Assembly (NCBI GenBank): GCA_026988525.1
Contig: JALSLC010000035.1
Span: forward strand, 20,059 to 84,058
Source of the DNA: Archaeoglobaceae archaeon
GTDB taxonomy: Archaea; Halobacteriota; Archaeoglobi; Archaeoglobales; Archaeoglobaceae
Direction: 5' to 3'
DNA length: 64,000 bases
The notes under the pieces are model-generated. The model saw only the letters and a list, made by a program, of their open reading frames with translations, searched no databases and was not told the DNA's origin. Below are positions 7,780-18,110 of this stretch, piece after piece (the first letter of the stretch is position 1; every line of letters starts with the position of its first letter). A program made the translations under genes and the position numbers.

Positions 7780-9306
7780 ATGAAAATAAAACAAAAATCA
7801 AAGGCAATATCTCCTATAATAGGAATGATATTAATTTTGGCTATTATAGCTGGGGTAATGAGCATCATTCAATCTGAGTACGTTCCTCAATGGGATTATC
7901 AAAAAGAAGCTCAAACTTTTAGAACGCTTTTATCAGAAATGAATAGCATTCCATCTATACTAACTCAAAAATCTACTTCTACTTCCATCCAAATACATGC
8001 AGGAGTTAAATACCCTCAGTATCCTTTCCTCATTAACCCTTCCGCAAGTTACGGTATTTTAAAAACCGTTCCCGAAAAAGTAAAAGTGAGTTATAAGGTA
8101 TATGGTAGTTCAATAAAAGAAGAGTTTAATTCATCCGCAATTGTAGTGACTCCTCTCTACCTCTACATGAATCCCATAAATATAACTTACGAGCATGGAG
8201 CAGTAATAGAGTATGGAAAAAATTATAGAAAACCTATAATGCTAAGTCAGGTAGCTTTCTCCAAAAACGAAATAAATATACCTATAATCACATCCAAAAA
8301 TACATCTTATGCAGCAGAAAGCGTTACACTTCACTTTTACATGATTAGCAGTGGTAAGGAAAAGAAAGTTTATAACTTAAGCTTGAGCTTTGAAACCCTT
8401 TACCCAGAATTGTGGAAAACAACTCTCGAAAAAATATATGGAAAAGATGCAACTGTAAAAGTTTCTGGAAATTATATAACAATATCGTTTAATAGAAGCT
8501 TATATCTTGCTATTCCAGCATGGAGTCTAAGCACACAACCAACAACATCGATAAGCAATACTTCAAGCTACTCAGTTTCAGCCATATTGGTAACTCCACA
8601 ACACATATACCTTAATCCCGGAGAAGTAGATTCAGTCTCAATGCAAATTTTAGATAAATACGGAAATCCTATGAAAAATGCTACAGTCGAAGTGAAAGTT
8701 GAAAATGACTCAGTATGTAAGATTTTAGCAAACAACAACACTGTAACAGACAAAACTAACTTAACTACAGACTTCAATGGAATATGCAGGGTTTATCTAA
8801 AAGGATTCTTACCCGGATCAACGAAAGTTATCGCAAAAACAGACATTCCTTCATCCCCATCCGGTAGTAATGAAACTGTATTCAATGTTACTGTAACAAA
8901 CAAAGAGGCTGGTAGCAGTTATGAACTGAAAGTTATACATGCCAACGGTACAGAGATAGGATACTATAGTGAGGGCTGCCACAAATGTAGATGTAGATGT
9001 TCTAGTTATTACCCAGTTTACTTATATGATATACTAGTTAAAGTAACAAAGAATGGCAAAAGTGTAAAGAATGTACCAGTAAACTTCTACTTAATAGACT
9101 CAGAAGACAACATTGTTTACATGGGAATTGCTTTCACAAACACAAGCGGATATGCACACTTAATGCTGACCGCTGGAATATTGAGTGAGAGTGCATCAAG
9201 TTCTGAATATGCTACACCACAAGTCCTAATAAATACTAAACCTGTAAAAGTAATTATAGAAGCGGGAAGTTCAGGAAAAGGGATTGCGACCATAAATTAT
9301 ATATAA
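7780..9306 (+). CDS. Archaeal type IV pilin-like surface protein with Ig-like domain
   Basis: Secreted protein of about 508 residues. The N-terminus (MKIKQKSKAISPIIG then a 20-residue hydrophobic stretch) is the archaeal type IV pilin N-terminal domain with the basic-AISPIIG context seen in PF07790-type proteins. Residues about 50-260 form a beta-rich, Asn/Thr/Ser-rich region with many N-glycosylation sequons. Residues about 265-375 match a bacterial-type Ig-like (Big) fold (LVTPQHIYLNPGEVDSVSMQ, DKYGNPMKNATVEVKV). A CHKCRCRC cluster near residue 405 precedes a second Ig-like module (VTKNGKSVKNVPVNFYL). Far longer than ordinary pilins, so probably an anchored adhesin or minor pilin. ATG 7780 chosen after GGGATGAT and because the TATA box at 7727 excludes the 7693 start. 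Confidence 0.8.
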   Translation: MKIKQKSKAISPIIGMILILAIIAGVMSIIQSEYVPQWDYQKEAQTFRTLLSEMNSIPSILTQKSTSTSIQIHAGVKYPQYPFLINPSASYGILKTVPEKVKVSYKVYGSSIKEEFNSSAIVVTPLYLYMNPINITYEHGAVIEYGKNYRKPIMLSQVAFSKNEINIPIITSKNTSYAAESVTLHFYMISSGKEKKVYNLSLSFETLYPELWKTTLEKIYGKDATVKVSGNYITISFNRSLYLAIPAWSLSTQPTTSISNTSSYSVSAILVTPQHIYLNPGEVDSVSMQILDKYGNPMKNATVEVKVENDSVCKILANNNTVTDKTNLTTDFNGICRVYLKGFLPGSTKVIAKTDIPSSPSGSNETVFNVTVTNKEAGSSYELKVIHANGTEIGYYSEGCHKCRCRCSSYYPVYLYDILVKVTKNGKSVKNVPVNFYLIDSEDNIVYMGIAFTNTSGYAHLMLTAGILSESASSSEYATPQVLINTKPVKVIIEAGSSGKGIATINYI

Positions 9307-9323
9307 TGTAAAAAATAAAATTT

Positions 9324-10175
9324 TTAAATATTTTTATTTACTCCTTTTTTGTTTGGTGCAGGCACAAACTCTACACCCTGTCTCTGCATCATTGGTTGTG
9401 GATAGAGATCCATTAACCTGTAAACTTCTTCTGGCACATCAGTAGATACTTGTAAACCCAGCTCTCTTGCAACTTCTACTGTAATAGGATAGTCGTGAGT
9501 CCACCTGCCTTCAGTCATTATCTTAGCAACTTCCTTAGCTTTCTCCTCACCCATCTTATCTTTTAACAATTCGAAAACAAACTCTCTAACCTGAATTATC
9601 GCTTTTTCAGCCACGTCAGCCAGTATTAAAGTTTCGTCGTCAACATCTTTTGGTTCTTTCTGCTTAACAGCTTTAACTATGGATGGAGCTGGATAGTTCA
9701 TTAACTGTGGATCTACTGGACCAAGCACAGCATTTGGATCCATAACAATCTCATCAGCAGCAAGAGCGATTAAAGTTCCACCACTCATTGCATAGTGTGG
9801 AACTATAACAGTTGTTTTTGCTTTGTGAGATTTTATAGCCTTTGCAATTTGGCTCGCAGCTAAAACTAAACCTCCGGGTGTGTGAAGTATGAGATCTATT
9901 GGCTTATCTGGAGGAGTATTTCTTATCGCTCTAAGGACTTGCTCACTATCTTCTATGCTAATAAACCTATAAAAAGGAATCCCAAACAAACCTATACTTT
10001 CCTGCCTATGTATCATTGTTATAACATTACTTCCTCTCTTTTTTCCAAGTTTCATCATAACGTTTTTCCTTGCAAGCTCAAGTTGCTTATACCTTAGTTG
10101 CGGGGCTACTATTATCCACACAAGAAATAACCACCAAAGAGCGCTCATAAATCCCGACGCAAAGTCCGATGCCAT
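9324..10175 (-). CDS. SDH/Clp-fold membrane serine protease
   Basis: Membrane-anchored serine protease of the SDH proteinase/DUF114 family (PF01972), 283 residues, related to ClpP and SppA. One hydrophobic anchor (residues 8-26) is followed by a Clp-fold catalytic domain: LILHTPGGLVLAASQIA (95-111) forms the substrate cleft and HYAMSGGTLIALAADEIVMD holds the nucleophile Ser131. The acid/base partner is probably a downstream Lys/Asp. Likely works in membrane protein quality control with the cytosolic face open. Convergent with the pilin-like gene, 17 bp apart; divergent from hsp20, from which it is separated by 179 bp containing heat-shock sites, so heat control of both is conceivable. Confidence 0.88.
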   Translation of the reverse strand: MASDFASGFMSALWWLFLVWIIVAPQLRYKQLELARKNVMMKLGKKRGSNVITMIHRQESIGLFGIPFYRFISIEDSEQVLRAIRNTPPDKPIDLILHTPGGLVLAASQIAKAIKSHKAKTTVIVPHYAMSGGTLIALAADEIVMDPNAVLGPVDPQLMNYPAPSIVKAVKQKEPKDVDDETLILADVAEKAIIQVREFVFELLKDKMGEEKAKEVAKIMTEGRWTHDYPITVEVARELGLQVSTDVPEEVYRLMDLYPQPMMQRQGVEFVPAPNKKGVNKNI

Positions 10176-10258
10176 TGTAAAGATTTATTGTAGAAATATT
10201 TAGAAGTTGCTAAAACTAACTTAAATTATTTTCAGTAAACTCAATTTCTTGTACTAAC

Positions 10259-10271
10259 CGAGTAATACTCG
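10259..10271. promoter_or_regulatory. 13 bp palindrome upstream of hsp20
   Basis: CGAGTA-a-TACTCG, perfect. Lies about 20 bp before the hsp20 TATA box and about 85 bp before the protease gene on the other strand. CTAAC half-sites occur at 10216-10220 and 10254-10258. Possible second regulator site. Confidence 0.35.
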
Positions 10272-10285
10272 AAAGAAATACTATC

Positions 10286-10298
10286 GAAATATTTAAAT
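10286..10298 (+). promoter_or_regulatory. BRE/TATA promoter of hsp20
   Basis: CGAAATATTTAAATA: a BRE-like CGAAA followed by a strong TATA sequence. Predicted transcription start about 10315-10320, inside the HSR1-type operator. Confidence 0.7.
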
Positions 10299-10306
10299 AC
10301 AAAAAT

Positions 10307-10327
10307 TTACTAACTTGTAGTTAGTAA
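10307..10327. promoter_or_regulatory. HSR1-type heat-shock operator of hsp20
   Basis: Perfect 8 bp dyad TTACTAAC-ttgta-GTTAGTAA. Its core is CTAAC-N5-GTTAG, the palindrome reported as the site of the Archaeoglobus fulgidus heat-shock regulator HSR1. It covers the predicted transcription start of hsp20, so repressor binding would block initiation. Confidence 0.8.
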
Positions 10328-10354
10328 GAAAAATTAAAAAAGGAGGTGACAGCC

Positions 10355-10753
10355 ATGATACCCGATCCTTTTGAAGAATTAAAAAGAATACAAAGCAGAA
10401 TAAACAGACTTTTTGAGGAGTTTGGAGGTTTTGGGTTTGAAATGCCTGCAGATGTTATAGATGAAGGAGACAAAATAAAAGTAGTTTTAGATTTACCGGG
10501 ATTTAGAAAGGAAGACGTTGAGATATACGTGGAAGGTAATGATTTAGTAGTTAGAGCTACAAGAAAAGAAGAAGTTGATGAAAAGAAAAGCAATTATATA
10601 AGAAGAGAAAGAAGGTATGGAGAAGTTTATAAGAGAATACCACTGCCAGAAGGACTTGAAATAGAAAAAGCGAAAGCCAACTACAACAACGGTGTATTAG
10701 AAATAGAGATACCGAGAAGTGAAAAAGCAAGAAAGAAGATTGATATAAGCTAA
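10355..10753 (+). CDS. hsp20: Small heat-shock protein Hsp20
   Basis: ATP-independent holdase of 132 residues. The alpha-crystallin domain covers about residues 27-120 and carries the conserved VVLDLPGFRKEDVEIYVEGNDL strand region and the terminal GVLEIEIPR motif; the short C-terminal tail lacks a clear IxI. Start at ATG 10355, four bases after a full AAAGGAGGTGAC ribosome binding site. Its promoter carries the HSR1-type operator, so it is predicted to be induced by heat. Unlike in A. fulgidus, where hsp20 sits with the regulator and a Cdc48 ATPase, no regulator gene is adjacent here. Confidence 0.96.
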   Translation: MIPDPFEELKRIQSRINRLFEEFGGFGFEMPADVIDEGDKIKVVLDLPGFRKEDVEIYVEGNDLVVRATRKEEVDEKKSNYIRRERRYGEVYKRIPLPEGLEIEKAKANYNNGVLEIEIPRSEKARKKIDIS

Positions 10754-10816
10754 TTTTTTATTGATTTATTGATTTTAATCGTAAATTTTAATTACTATAA
10801 ATAAATTAATACAACC

Positions 10817-11173
10817 ATGGGAACATCAATTGGATTAGCAGAAAACGTAGAAGCTGCCTTAACTTATCTTTTAGGACTCATTACAGGAATAATATTTTTA
10901 ATATTTGAGAAAGACAGTGAATTCGTAAGATTTCATGCCATGCAGTCTACAGTAGCATTTGGAAGTTTGCTCGTCCTAAAAATAGCTCTTAGTATTTTCT
11001 TAGTGCCTCTCGCTCTACTTATACCTCCAGTCATTTTCTTAATCGCTTTATTTAGAGGTATAATAGGTCTTGTAGCACTTCTAATTTGGATTTTGTGCAT
11101 GTACAAAGCATACATGGGTGAGTGGTTTAAACTGCCAATTGTCGGTGAAATAGCAGAAAATTTAATTCGTTAA
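10817..11173 (+). CDS. DUF4870/Tic20-like small membrane protein
   Basis: Membrane protein of 118 residues with three to four hydrophobic segments. The order [30 protein letters not shown], then two helices and a [12 protein letters not shown] tail, is the DUF4870/Tic20-like pattern, whose hallmark is the polar FVRFHAMQS loop after the first helix. No biochemical role is established for the prokaryotic family. Leaderless by appearance: an AT-rich TATA-like TACTATAAATAAATT lies about 25 bp before ATG 10817. The stop overlaps the end of convergent carB by 12 bp. Confidence 0.85.
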   Translation: MGTSIGLAENVEAALTYLLGLITGIIFLIFEKDSEFVRFHAMQSTVAFGSLLVLKIALSIFLVPLALLIPPVIFLIALFRGIIGLVALLIWILCMYKAYMGEWFKLPIVGEIAENLIR

Positions 11174-14100
11174 TTCTTTATGGTAATCCTGTATTGATTT
11201 TACAGAAAGTTTTCCTCTTTTTATAGCCTCTATACCCATCACTGCCGCTCTTGCTCCACTAATTGTAGTTATGTATGGTATACCATAATCAACTGCAGCC
11301 CTTCTTATCATGTAACCTTCAGTTTTACCACCCTTACCACTCGGAGTGTTTATAATTAAGTCTATCTTCTTGTTAATTATTGCATCTAAAACGTTTGGCC
11401 TACCCTGACTTATTTTGTTTATCACTTCAGCCTCTATACCGTGCTCTTTTAAGAATTTAGCGGTACCATTAGTTGCTAAAATTTTGAAACCCAGCTCCTT
11501 TAATTTTTTGGCAACTTCTACTATTTTTTCCCTATCCGACTTTTTCACACTTATGAAAACCGTCCCCTTTTCAGGTAATTTCATTCCAGCTGCTAATTGG
11601 GCTTTGTAATAAGCTAAACCAAAGTCGTAGTCTATACCCATAACTTCTCCAGTAGATTTCATTTCAGGGCCAAGAGTGGGGTCAACTTCTGGAAGCTTTA
11701 TAAATGGAAAGACTGCCTCTTTAACAGCTATGTGCTTTAACTTTAATCTCTCTTTAACTCCAAGATCTCTCAATTTTTTACCACACATAAGTTTAGCTGC
11801 TATTTTTGCAAGTGGCAATCCAGTTGCTTTACTTACAAAAGGCACAGTTCTACTTGCTCTTGGATTTGCTTCCAAAACATATACTGTATTATCTTTGACA
11901 GCATACTGAATATTTATAAGGCCAACTACTTTTAATTCAAGAGCCATTTTTCTTGTATAATCTATAATTTTCTCTATTACTTCTTTACTGAGTGATTGAG
12001 GTGGTAAAACACATGCAGAATCTCCACTGTGAACTCCAGCTTCCTCTATATGTTCCATTATTCCCCCAATAATTACCTCTTCCCCATCGCAAAGTGCATC
12101 AACTTCAACCTCAATTGCATCCTCCAAAAACTTATCAATCAGAACTGGTTTTTCAGGACTAACATCTATAGCTTCTTCCATGTATCTTATCAAAGCTTGT
12201 TCATCGTAAACAATTTCCATAGCTCTTCCACCTAAAACATAACTTGGCCTAACTAATACAGGATAGCCTATTTTTCTTGCCACTTCTATAGCTTCATCTA
12301 CACTGTAAGCTATACCATTCTCAGGCTGTGGTATGTTCAGTTTCCTACATAATTCGCTAAACCTCTCCCTATCCTCCGCTATATCAATTGAATCAACAGA
12401 TGTACCAAGTATTTTAACTCCTCCTTCCTCAAGTTTCTTTGCTATATTCAGCGGTGTTTGTCCACCAAACTGAACTATTGCTCCCTCAGGCATTTCATTT
12501 TCATATATATTCAATACGTCCTCGCTTGTTATTGGCTCAAAGTAAAGTTTATCCGAAGTGTCGTAATCTGTTGAAACAGTTTCAGGATTGTTATTCACCA
12601 TTATAGTTTCATAGCCATCTTCTTTTAAGCTAAAAACAGCATGACAACAACAGTAATCAAACTCTATTCCCTGCCCAATTCTGTTTGGTCCACCACCAAG
12701 AATCATTATTTTTCTATTCTCACTTTTTTTAACCTCATTTTCATCTTCATAAGTAGAGTAGTAATAAGGTGTTTTAGCTTCAAATTCCGCAGCACAAGTA
12801 TCAACCATTTTAAATACAGCACTAATACCAAATTTTTTCCTCAAACTCCTAATTTCGGATTCGCTTAACCCAAATATCTTAGATAGTTGTAAATCAGAAA
12901 AGCCAAGTTTTTTAGCTTTGATTAATGCACTCCTAATTTCTTCGCTATCTAAATCACTTATATTATTTATATTATTAGCTAATTTTTTAAGATAATTTTC
13001 AAAATCTACCAAGTTTTTGATTTTATCTATAAACCATTTATCGATGCAAGTCAGCTTAGATATTTCATCTACGCTGATTCCAAGCTCAATTGCTCTTTTA
13101 ATATAAAAAATTCTATCTGCATTTGGCGTTCTAAGCATAAATCTAACAATATCTATATTTGCACTTGCTATATTTTTCTTTAATTCAAGTCCATATATTC
13201 CTATTTCCAAACTCCTTAATGCTTTTTGCAAAGCTTCTTCAAAAGTCCTTCCTATAGCCATTACTTCACCAACACTCTTCATTTGAGAGCCAAGAATTGA
13301 TTTTGCTGCTGGAAACTTATCAAAAGCGAAGCGGGGTATTTTTACTACCACGTAGTCTATTGTTGGTTCAAAACTTGCAGGAGTTTCTTTGGTTATATCG
13401 TTTGGTATTTCATCCAAAGTATAACCAACCGCAAGTTTTGCAGCTATTTTTGCAATAGGGAAACCTGTAGCTTTAGAAGCCAAAGCTGACGATCTGCTAA
13501 CTCTCGGATTCATTTCTATTGCCACAACTCTACCATTTTCAGGGTTTACTGCAAACTGTATATTACTTCCACCTGTTTCAACCCCAATTTCTCTTATGAT
13601 AGATATTGAGTAATCTCTCAAAAGCTGGTATTCAACATCGCTAAGTGTTTGAGCGGGTGCAACCGTAATACTATCTCCAGTATGAATGCCCATTGGATCA
13701 AAGTTTTCTATTGAACAAATTATTACAACATTATCAGCTAAGTCTCTCATTACTTCAAGCTCAAACTCCTTCCATCCTATGACACCTTCCTCAATCAATA
13801 CTTGGTTAATCATTGACATTTCTAAACCGTGAGAGGTTATCTCTTTTAATTCCTCCCTATTGTAAGCAATTCCACCTCCAGTTCCTCCAAGAGTGAAAGC
13901 AGGTCTAACAACAACAGGATAACCTATTTCTTCAGCAATAGATAAAGCCTCCTCTACATTTTCTGCAATATCACTTTTAGGCACGTCTATGCCTATTTTT
14001 TTCATACATTTCTTGAAAAGTTCTCTATCCTCTGCCTTTTTTATCGCCTCAAGTTTAGCTCCTATTAGTTCTATCCCATACTTTTCTAAAACACCCATTT

Positions 14101-14410
14101 CTCCAAGCTGAACAGCTATATTTAACGCTGTTTGACCACCAAGAGTTGGTAAAATTGCATCTGGAGTTTCAATTTCCACAATCTTTGCCACTATTTCTGC
14201 AGTAAGTGGTTCTATGTAAGTTCTATCTGCCATTTCCGGATCAGTCATTATAGTTGCAGGATTTGAGTTTACAAGGACTACTTTGTACCCCTCCTCCCTC
14301 AAAGCTTTACAAGCTTGACTACCGGAATAATCAAATTCAGCTGCTTGACCGATAACTATTGGACCTGAACCTATGACCATTATTTTTTGAATATCTTCTC
14401 TTTTTGGCAT
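11162..14410 (-). CDS. carB: Carbamoyl-phosphate synthase large subunit
   Basis: Makes carbamoyl phosphate from bicarbonate, ammonia delivered by CarA and two ATP, for pyrimidine and arginine synthesis. The 1082-residue chain has the expected duplicated ATP-grasp architecture: first half from [22 protein letters not shown], oligomerisation domain around 405-550, second half from [20 protein letters not shown], and a C-terminal MGS allosteric domain ([16 protein letters not shown] to [11 protein letters not shown]). Length agrees with bacterial CarB, unsplit. Start at ATG 14410, three bases after GGTGGT; an ATG ten codons upstream overlaps the ribosome site. carA lies 1.5 kb away in the same direction but is separated by a plus-strand gene. 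Confidence 0.98.
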   Translation of the reverse strand: MPKREDIQKIMVIGSGPIVIGQAAEFDYSGSQACKALREEGYKVVLVNSNPATIMTDPEMADRTYIEPLTAEIVAKIVEIETPDAILPTLGGQTALNIAVQLGEMGVLEKYGIELIGAKLEAIKKAEDRELFKKCMKKIGIDVPKSDIAENVEEALSIAEEIGYPVVVRPAFTLGGTGGGIAYNREELKEITSHGLEMSMINQVLIEEGVIGWKEFELEVMRDLADNVVIICSIENFDPMGIHTGDSITVAPAQTLSDVEYQLLRDYSISIIREIGVETGGSNIQFAVNPENGRVVAIEMNPRVSRSSALASKATGFPIAKIAAKLAVGYTLDEIPNDITKETPASFEPTIDYVVVKIPRFAFDKFPAAKSILGSQMKSVGEVMAIGRTFEEALQKALRSLEIGIYGLELKKNIASANIDIVRFMLRTPNADRIFYIKRAIELGISVDEISKLTCIDKWFIDKIKNLVDFENYLKKLANNINNISDLDSEEIRSALIKAKKLGFSDLQLSKIFGLSESEIRSLRKKFGISAVFKMVDTCAAEFEAKTPYYYSTYEDENEVKKSENRKIMILGGGPNRIGQGIEFDYCCCHAVFSLKEDGYETIMVNNNPETVSTDYDTSDKLYFEPITSEDVLNIYENEMPEGAIVQFGGQTPLNIAKKLEEGGVKILGTSVDSIDIAEDRERFSELCRKLNIPQPENGIAYSVDEAIEVARKIGYPVLVRPSYVLGGRAMEIVYDEQALIRYMEEAIDVSPEKPVLIDKFLEDAIEVEVDALCDGEEVIIGGIMEHIEEAGVHSGDSACVLPPQSLSKEVIEKIIDYTRKMALELKVVGLINIQYAVKDNTVYVLEANPRASRTVPFVSKATGLPLAKIAAKLMCGKKLRDLGVKERLKLKHIAVKEAVFPFIKLPEVDPTLGPEMKSTGEVMGIDYDFGLAYYKAQLAAGMKLPEKGTVFISVKKSDREKIVEVAKKLKELGFKILATNGTAKFLKEHGIEAEVINKISQGRPNVLDAIINKKIDLIINTPSGKGGKTEGYMIRRAAVDYGIPYITTISGARAAVMGIEAIKRGKLSVKSIQDYHKELTN

Positions 14411-14579
14411 GCTACCACCTTTGTTAGTATCAACTTTCAACGAGCTATTCTACTTTTATACGTTTTTATTGTTCAAATCAAATATGAATAAGAACTTGCA
14501 AAAATAGAAACAAAAATATAAACAAATATACCTACATATCCGATAAATTTATTACTATCATCATTGTTACATTATTATT

Positions 14580-15977
14580 GTGAGAGTTAGAATAATACTA
14601 ATCATAGCATTAGTCGTGTTGCTTATAAGTCCTGTAAAAGCTTTAAATGTAAGTTTATCAAAGTACTTTACAGTAAATTTTCAAGCTAATACAGTAGGTA
14701 TTTCTGGAAGAACAGCTATATATGGAGGTAATCAGCTCGTAGCCTTAAACGATTCAGGTATTTTGTGGAAGAAAAATATTCCAGTAAAAATGATGGATGT
14801 TTCAGGAGATTACATTGCAATAGCCAATGGAAATAAAGTTAGCTTACTAATTTTAAATGGAACAATACTTTGGAGTAGGGATGTTGAAAATCCTGTTAGC
14901 GCAATATCCGTTACTAAATACGGTAACGTTAGTGTTGGAACTGTGAGCGGAGACATATATTTATTCAACAAAACGGGAGGTTTAGTCTGGAAATATAAAT
15001 TAAAAATAGGGGTTCAAAGTGTAAGTTCTATAAAGAATTTTATTGCTGTTAGTGATTTTAGAGGGAGGATATACTATTTTGAAAAATTTGGCAAATTTCC
15101 ATGGAGATATACGTGTAACACTTTACTAAATTGGATATACAAAACTGGATGGTGTATATGGGAATATGACGGAATTAGTAACCTATGCACGTATCCTGAA
15201 GTTTACTTAAAAGTTACAAACAACGGAGTTTTTGTAATTTCGAAATTCATGAGATATGCCTATTTATTTAGTAGAGATGGTTACCTACTATGGAATAAAA
15301 GTTTTTCAGATAAACCAATATCATTTGACGGAAACGGAAAGATTTTTGTTATTGGATTTAATAATGGAAAAGTTTGTGCTTTTAATCGTGAAGGTAAACT
15401 CCTTTGGAATGTCAATTTTAGGAATCCAGCTATTGTATCTGTTTCAATTAATTATACTGCAGTTGGAAGTAATAAGCTTTTAGCACTGTTAAGTAACGAA
15501 GGTAAAGTACTTTGGTTTAGCAATACACCAGAAAAAATTGAAAAATTGGCAATATCAAATTCAGCAATAGCAGTTTGTGATGATAACATATACTACTACG
15601 TTCCAAATGTTCTTGTAAAAAAACAAAAAAGTGAATTGAATACAACTATTTCGAATAAAAGTATCAAAAATAAAACGAAAAATAAAATGATCAAAAATAG
15701 TATTAAAAAAAGTATTAAAAAAGTTCCAAACAATCTAAGTAAAAATTCGAGCAAAAAAATTGAAAGTAAAGTTAAAAAGATAACTGAAAAAAATACATCA
15801 ACAAAGAAAGGATTGTTTGATTTAAAGAGTTTAATTATGATTGCTGGATTGGCTGGGGCTGGTGGAGTATCTGTAATACTGCTAAAAAGAAGGGCATCCA
15901 ATACAAAAAGAACATCTAACACAAAGAAGGGCGTTAAAAGAAAGAGTAAAGCAAAAAAGAAAGTTAAAAAGTCTTAA
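14580..15977 (+). CDS. Secreted PQQ-like beta-propeller with C-terminal anchor
   Basis: Predicted cell-surface protein of 465 residues. A signal peptide (RVRIILIIALVVLLISPVKA) leads into about seven propeller blades of the PQQ-like type, each with a W-K/W-S strand (LWKKNIPVK, ILWSRDV, LVWKYKLK, LLWNKSFS, LLWNVNFR, VLWFSNTP). Residues about 350-410 are a lysine/serine/asparagine-rich linker with many KSIKKS-like runs; then a hydrophobic helix (LIMIAGLAGAGGVSVILL) and a strongly basic cytoplasmic tail. The linker and tail suggest a stalked propeller tethered to the membrane. Starts at GTG 14580. Overlaps convergent carA by 14 bp at the 3' end. Ligand unknown; no quinone or metal site can be named. 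Confidence 0.75.
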   Translation: MRVRIILIIALVVLLISPVKALNVSLSKYFTVNFQANTVGISGRTAIYGGNQLVALNDSGILWKKNIPVKMMDVSGDYIAIANGNKVSLLILNGTILWSRDVENPVSAISVTKYGNVSVGTVSGDIYLFNKTGGLVWKYKLKIGVQSVSSIKNFIAVSDFRGRIYYFEKFGKFPWRYTCNTLLNWIYKTGWCIWEYDGISNLCTYPEVYLKVTNNGVFVISKFMRYAYLFSRDGYLLWNKSFSDKPISFDGNGKIFVIGFNNGKVCAFNREGKLLWNVNFRNPAIVSVSINYTAVGSNKLLALLSNEGKVLWFSNTPEKIEKLAISNSAIAVCDDNIYYYVPNVLVKKQKSELNTTISNKSIKNKTKNKMIKNSIKKSIKKVPNNLSKNSSKKIESKVKKITEKNTSTKKGLFDLKSLIMIAGLAGAGGVSVILLKRRASNTKRTSNTKKGVKRKSKAKKKVKKS

Positions 15978-17046
15978 TCATCTCCAAAAATCTATCAAAA
16001 AAGAAGTAAGTATCATGTGGCCCGGGTGATGCCTCAGGATGATACTGAACGCTGAATAAAGGCAGTTCCTTATGTTTTAAACCTTCAACTGTACCATCAT
16101 TTAGATTTATTTGAGTTACTTCAACATTCTTTGGGAGGGTTTTTTCATCTACAGCAAAGCCGTGATTTTGACTTGAAATAAAAACCCTACCAGTTTCAAA
16201 ATCTTTTACAGGCTGATTTGCCCCTCTATGACCAAATTTTAACTTAAAAGTCTTTGCATCGAGTGCAAGACTTATAAGCTGGTGGCCAAGACAAATTCCG
16301 GCTAAAGGCACTCTACCAATTAACTTTTTTAAACATGCTATTGTATCTTTAACTCTTGACGGATCACCCGGCCCATTAGAGACAAAAACACCATCTGGAT
16401 CTAATTCAAGTATTTTTTCAGCTGAATAGTTGTAAGGTACAAGAGTTACACTCACATTTCTTTTTAAGAGTTGTTTTGCTATACTCATCTTTATACCACA
16501 ATCAATTATTACTACTTCGTACTTTCCTTCTTCGTTTATAGTAACTGGCTCCTTTACGCAAACTTTTCCCACTAAGTCTAATTCAGTTATAGATGGTTGT
16601 TCCACAGCCCTTTTCAACATCTTTTCTCTATCATAATCTCCAGTTGCCAATACAGCTTTCATAGCTCCATATATTCTTATTTTTCTTGTCAAAGCCCTCG
16701 TATCTATACCCTCTATACCCGGTACTCCATACTCTTTTAACAGCTCATCAACACTCATTTGACTTCTCCAATTACTGGGGTTTTTACAAAGCTCTTTTAC
16801 AACAAACCCCTCAACTTTTACGCCATCACTTTCAAAGTCATCTTTACAAACGCCATAATTTCCTATGAGTGGATAAGTCATCATCAAAATTTGTCCAGCA
16901 TAACTTGGATCGGTTAAAGCTTCCACATAACCAGTCATAGCTGTGTTAAATACCAACTCTCCTTCAACCCAGCTATCATCTTCATTCCCAAATGCATATC
17001 CCTCAACAAAAGTACCATCTTCAATAGCTAAAGCAGCTTTTTCCAT
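15964..17046 (-). CDS. carA: Carbamoyl-phosphate synthase small subunit
   Basis: Glutamine amidotransferase subunit supplying ammonia to CarB, 360 residues. An N-terminal CarA-specific domain (ALAIEDGTFVEGYAFG, FNTAMTGYVEALTDPSYAGQ) precedes a class I GATase domain with the nucleophile Cys in PLAGICLGHQLISLAL and the His-Glu pair in VQYHPEASPGP. ATG 17046 chosen because GGTGAT lies three bases upstream; that site overlaps the purC stop. Last gene of the minus-strand run ftr-moaC-purC-carA, 11 bp behind purC. Confidence 0.97.
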   Translation of the reverse strand: MEKAALAIEDGTFVEGYAFGNEDDSWVEGELVFNTAMTGYVEALTDPSYAGQILMMTYPLIGNYGVCKDDFESDGVKVEGFVVKELCKNPSNWRSQMSVDELLKEYGVPGIEGIDTRALTRKIRIYGAMKAVLATGDYDREKMLKRAVEQPSITELDLVGKVCVKEPVTINEEGKYEVVIIDCGIKMSIAKQLLKRNVSVTLVPYNYSAEKILELDPDGVFVSNGPGDPSRVKDTIACLKKLIGRVPLAGICLGHQLISLALDAKTFKLKFGHRGANQPVKDFETGRVFISSQNHGFAVDEKTLPKNVEVTQINLNDGTVEGLKHKELPLFSVQYHPEASPGPHDTYFFFDRFLEMIKTF

Positions 17047-17057
17047 GCTATCACCTT

Positions 17058-18083
17058 TCATATATCGTACTTTTCAACTACCTCCAACAGTTCTTTCACA
17101 ACCTTGGAGAGTTTATCCACATCAAAGAATTTAATTCCAGTTACCTCATTACAGAAGGCTTTATACATATTCGACACAACATTCAAAAGATCTGCAGGCA
17201 ACTTTGGTGGTTTTGCTTTCTCTCTCCAATTGTTATCTAAACTTTTTAGTTTTTCTATTGTTTTATACCAATCCGTTTTTCTATAGTACTTTCTAATTAC
17301 TTCTTTACTGATTTGAACACTATTAATACTAAATCTACATTCATCGGGTGTGCCAATCGCATCAATGAAAACTAATTCCCTATTCTCATCCAAAGCAAAT
17401 TCAAATTTTCCATCTAAGTTTTCAATACCTAATTTTTCAACTTCTAAGCTTATTATGTTGTCCATTTCAAGAGTTAAACTCTTTAAATTATTTAGCTCAT
17501 CATCACTCAAACCAGAAATTTCCTTAGCCTCTTCCCAAGTTATGTATCTATCCTCACTTTCGAGTTTTGTGCTCACATCAAGTATTGGTTTTTCAAGTTT
17601 TTCACCCGGTTTAGGGTAGTGGTCAAGTCCAATCTGACTTAAAGATAAAGAGCCGTTTTTCAGCCTTTTAAAGACACTCGATCCTTCAGGAAGAACATTT
17701 CTATATATTATCTCGAGGGGTATAAGATAGTTCTTTTTTGCATTTTTTATTAAAGAATAATCGTATCCCAATTCGTTTTTAATTGGTTTTATTACTCTGT
17801 ATAGTTTTACCTCCATTGTATCTACTGCTTCACTTAATTCATTTAGTCTGCAAATTTTTCCTTCCTCAACTAAACCCAAATAATGTGTTTTAAACCCCAT
17901 TTTTTCAGCTTTTTCAAAAAAATATGCCGACACCAAACATAGTGCTTTACCTTTACCTTCTATTTTATCGGGCATTACCCCATAATCAAAAACAGAATAC
18001 CTGTCTGAAAAAAAGAATCTGCCCCTGCCCGGTTTATCCTCCTTGGGATTAGATAAAATTTTGAGATCTTTTACGCTACCCAT
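17058..18083 (-). CDS. purC: SAICAR synthetase PurC (long archaeal form)
   Basis: Joins aspartate to CAIR with ATP in purine synthesis. At 341 residues it is longer than the roughly 240-residue bacterial enzyme, as in other archaea. Recognisable segments are KGRGRFFFSDRYSVFDYG-like ATP loop near residue 18, an EIIYRNVLPEGSSVFKR substrate region and FEFALDENRELVFIDAIGTPDECRF, the metal/ATP-binding aspartate region. 27 bp downstream of moaC and directly before carA, so purine and pyrimidine steps share a transcript here. Confidence 0.94.
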   Translation of the reverse strand: MGSVKDLKILSNPKEDKPGRGRFFFSDRYSVFDYGVMPDKIEGKGKALCLVSAYFFEKAEKMGFKTHYLGLVEEGKICRLNELSEAVDTMEVKLYRVIKPIKNELGYDYSLIKNAKKNYLIPLEIIYRNVLPEGSSVFKRLKNGSLSLSQIGLDHYPKPGEKLEKPILDVSTKLESEDRYITWEEAKEISGLSDDELNNLKSLTLEMDNIISLEVEKLGIENLDGKFEFALDENRELVFIDAIGTPDECRFSINSVQISKEVIRKYYRKTDWYKTIEKLKSLDNNWREKAKPPKLPADLLNVVSNMYKAFCNEVTGIKFFDVDKLSKVVKELLEVVEKYDI

Positions 18084-18110
18084 ACTCGAAACTTAAATTA
18101 GATTACTATT

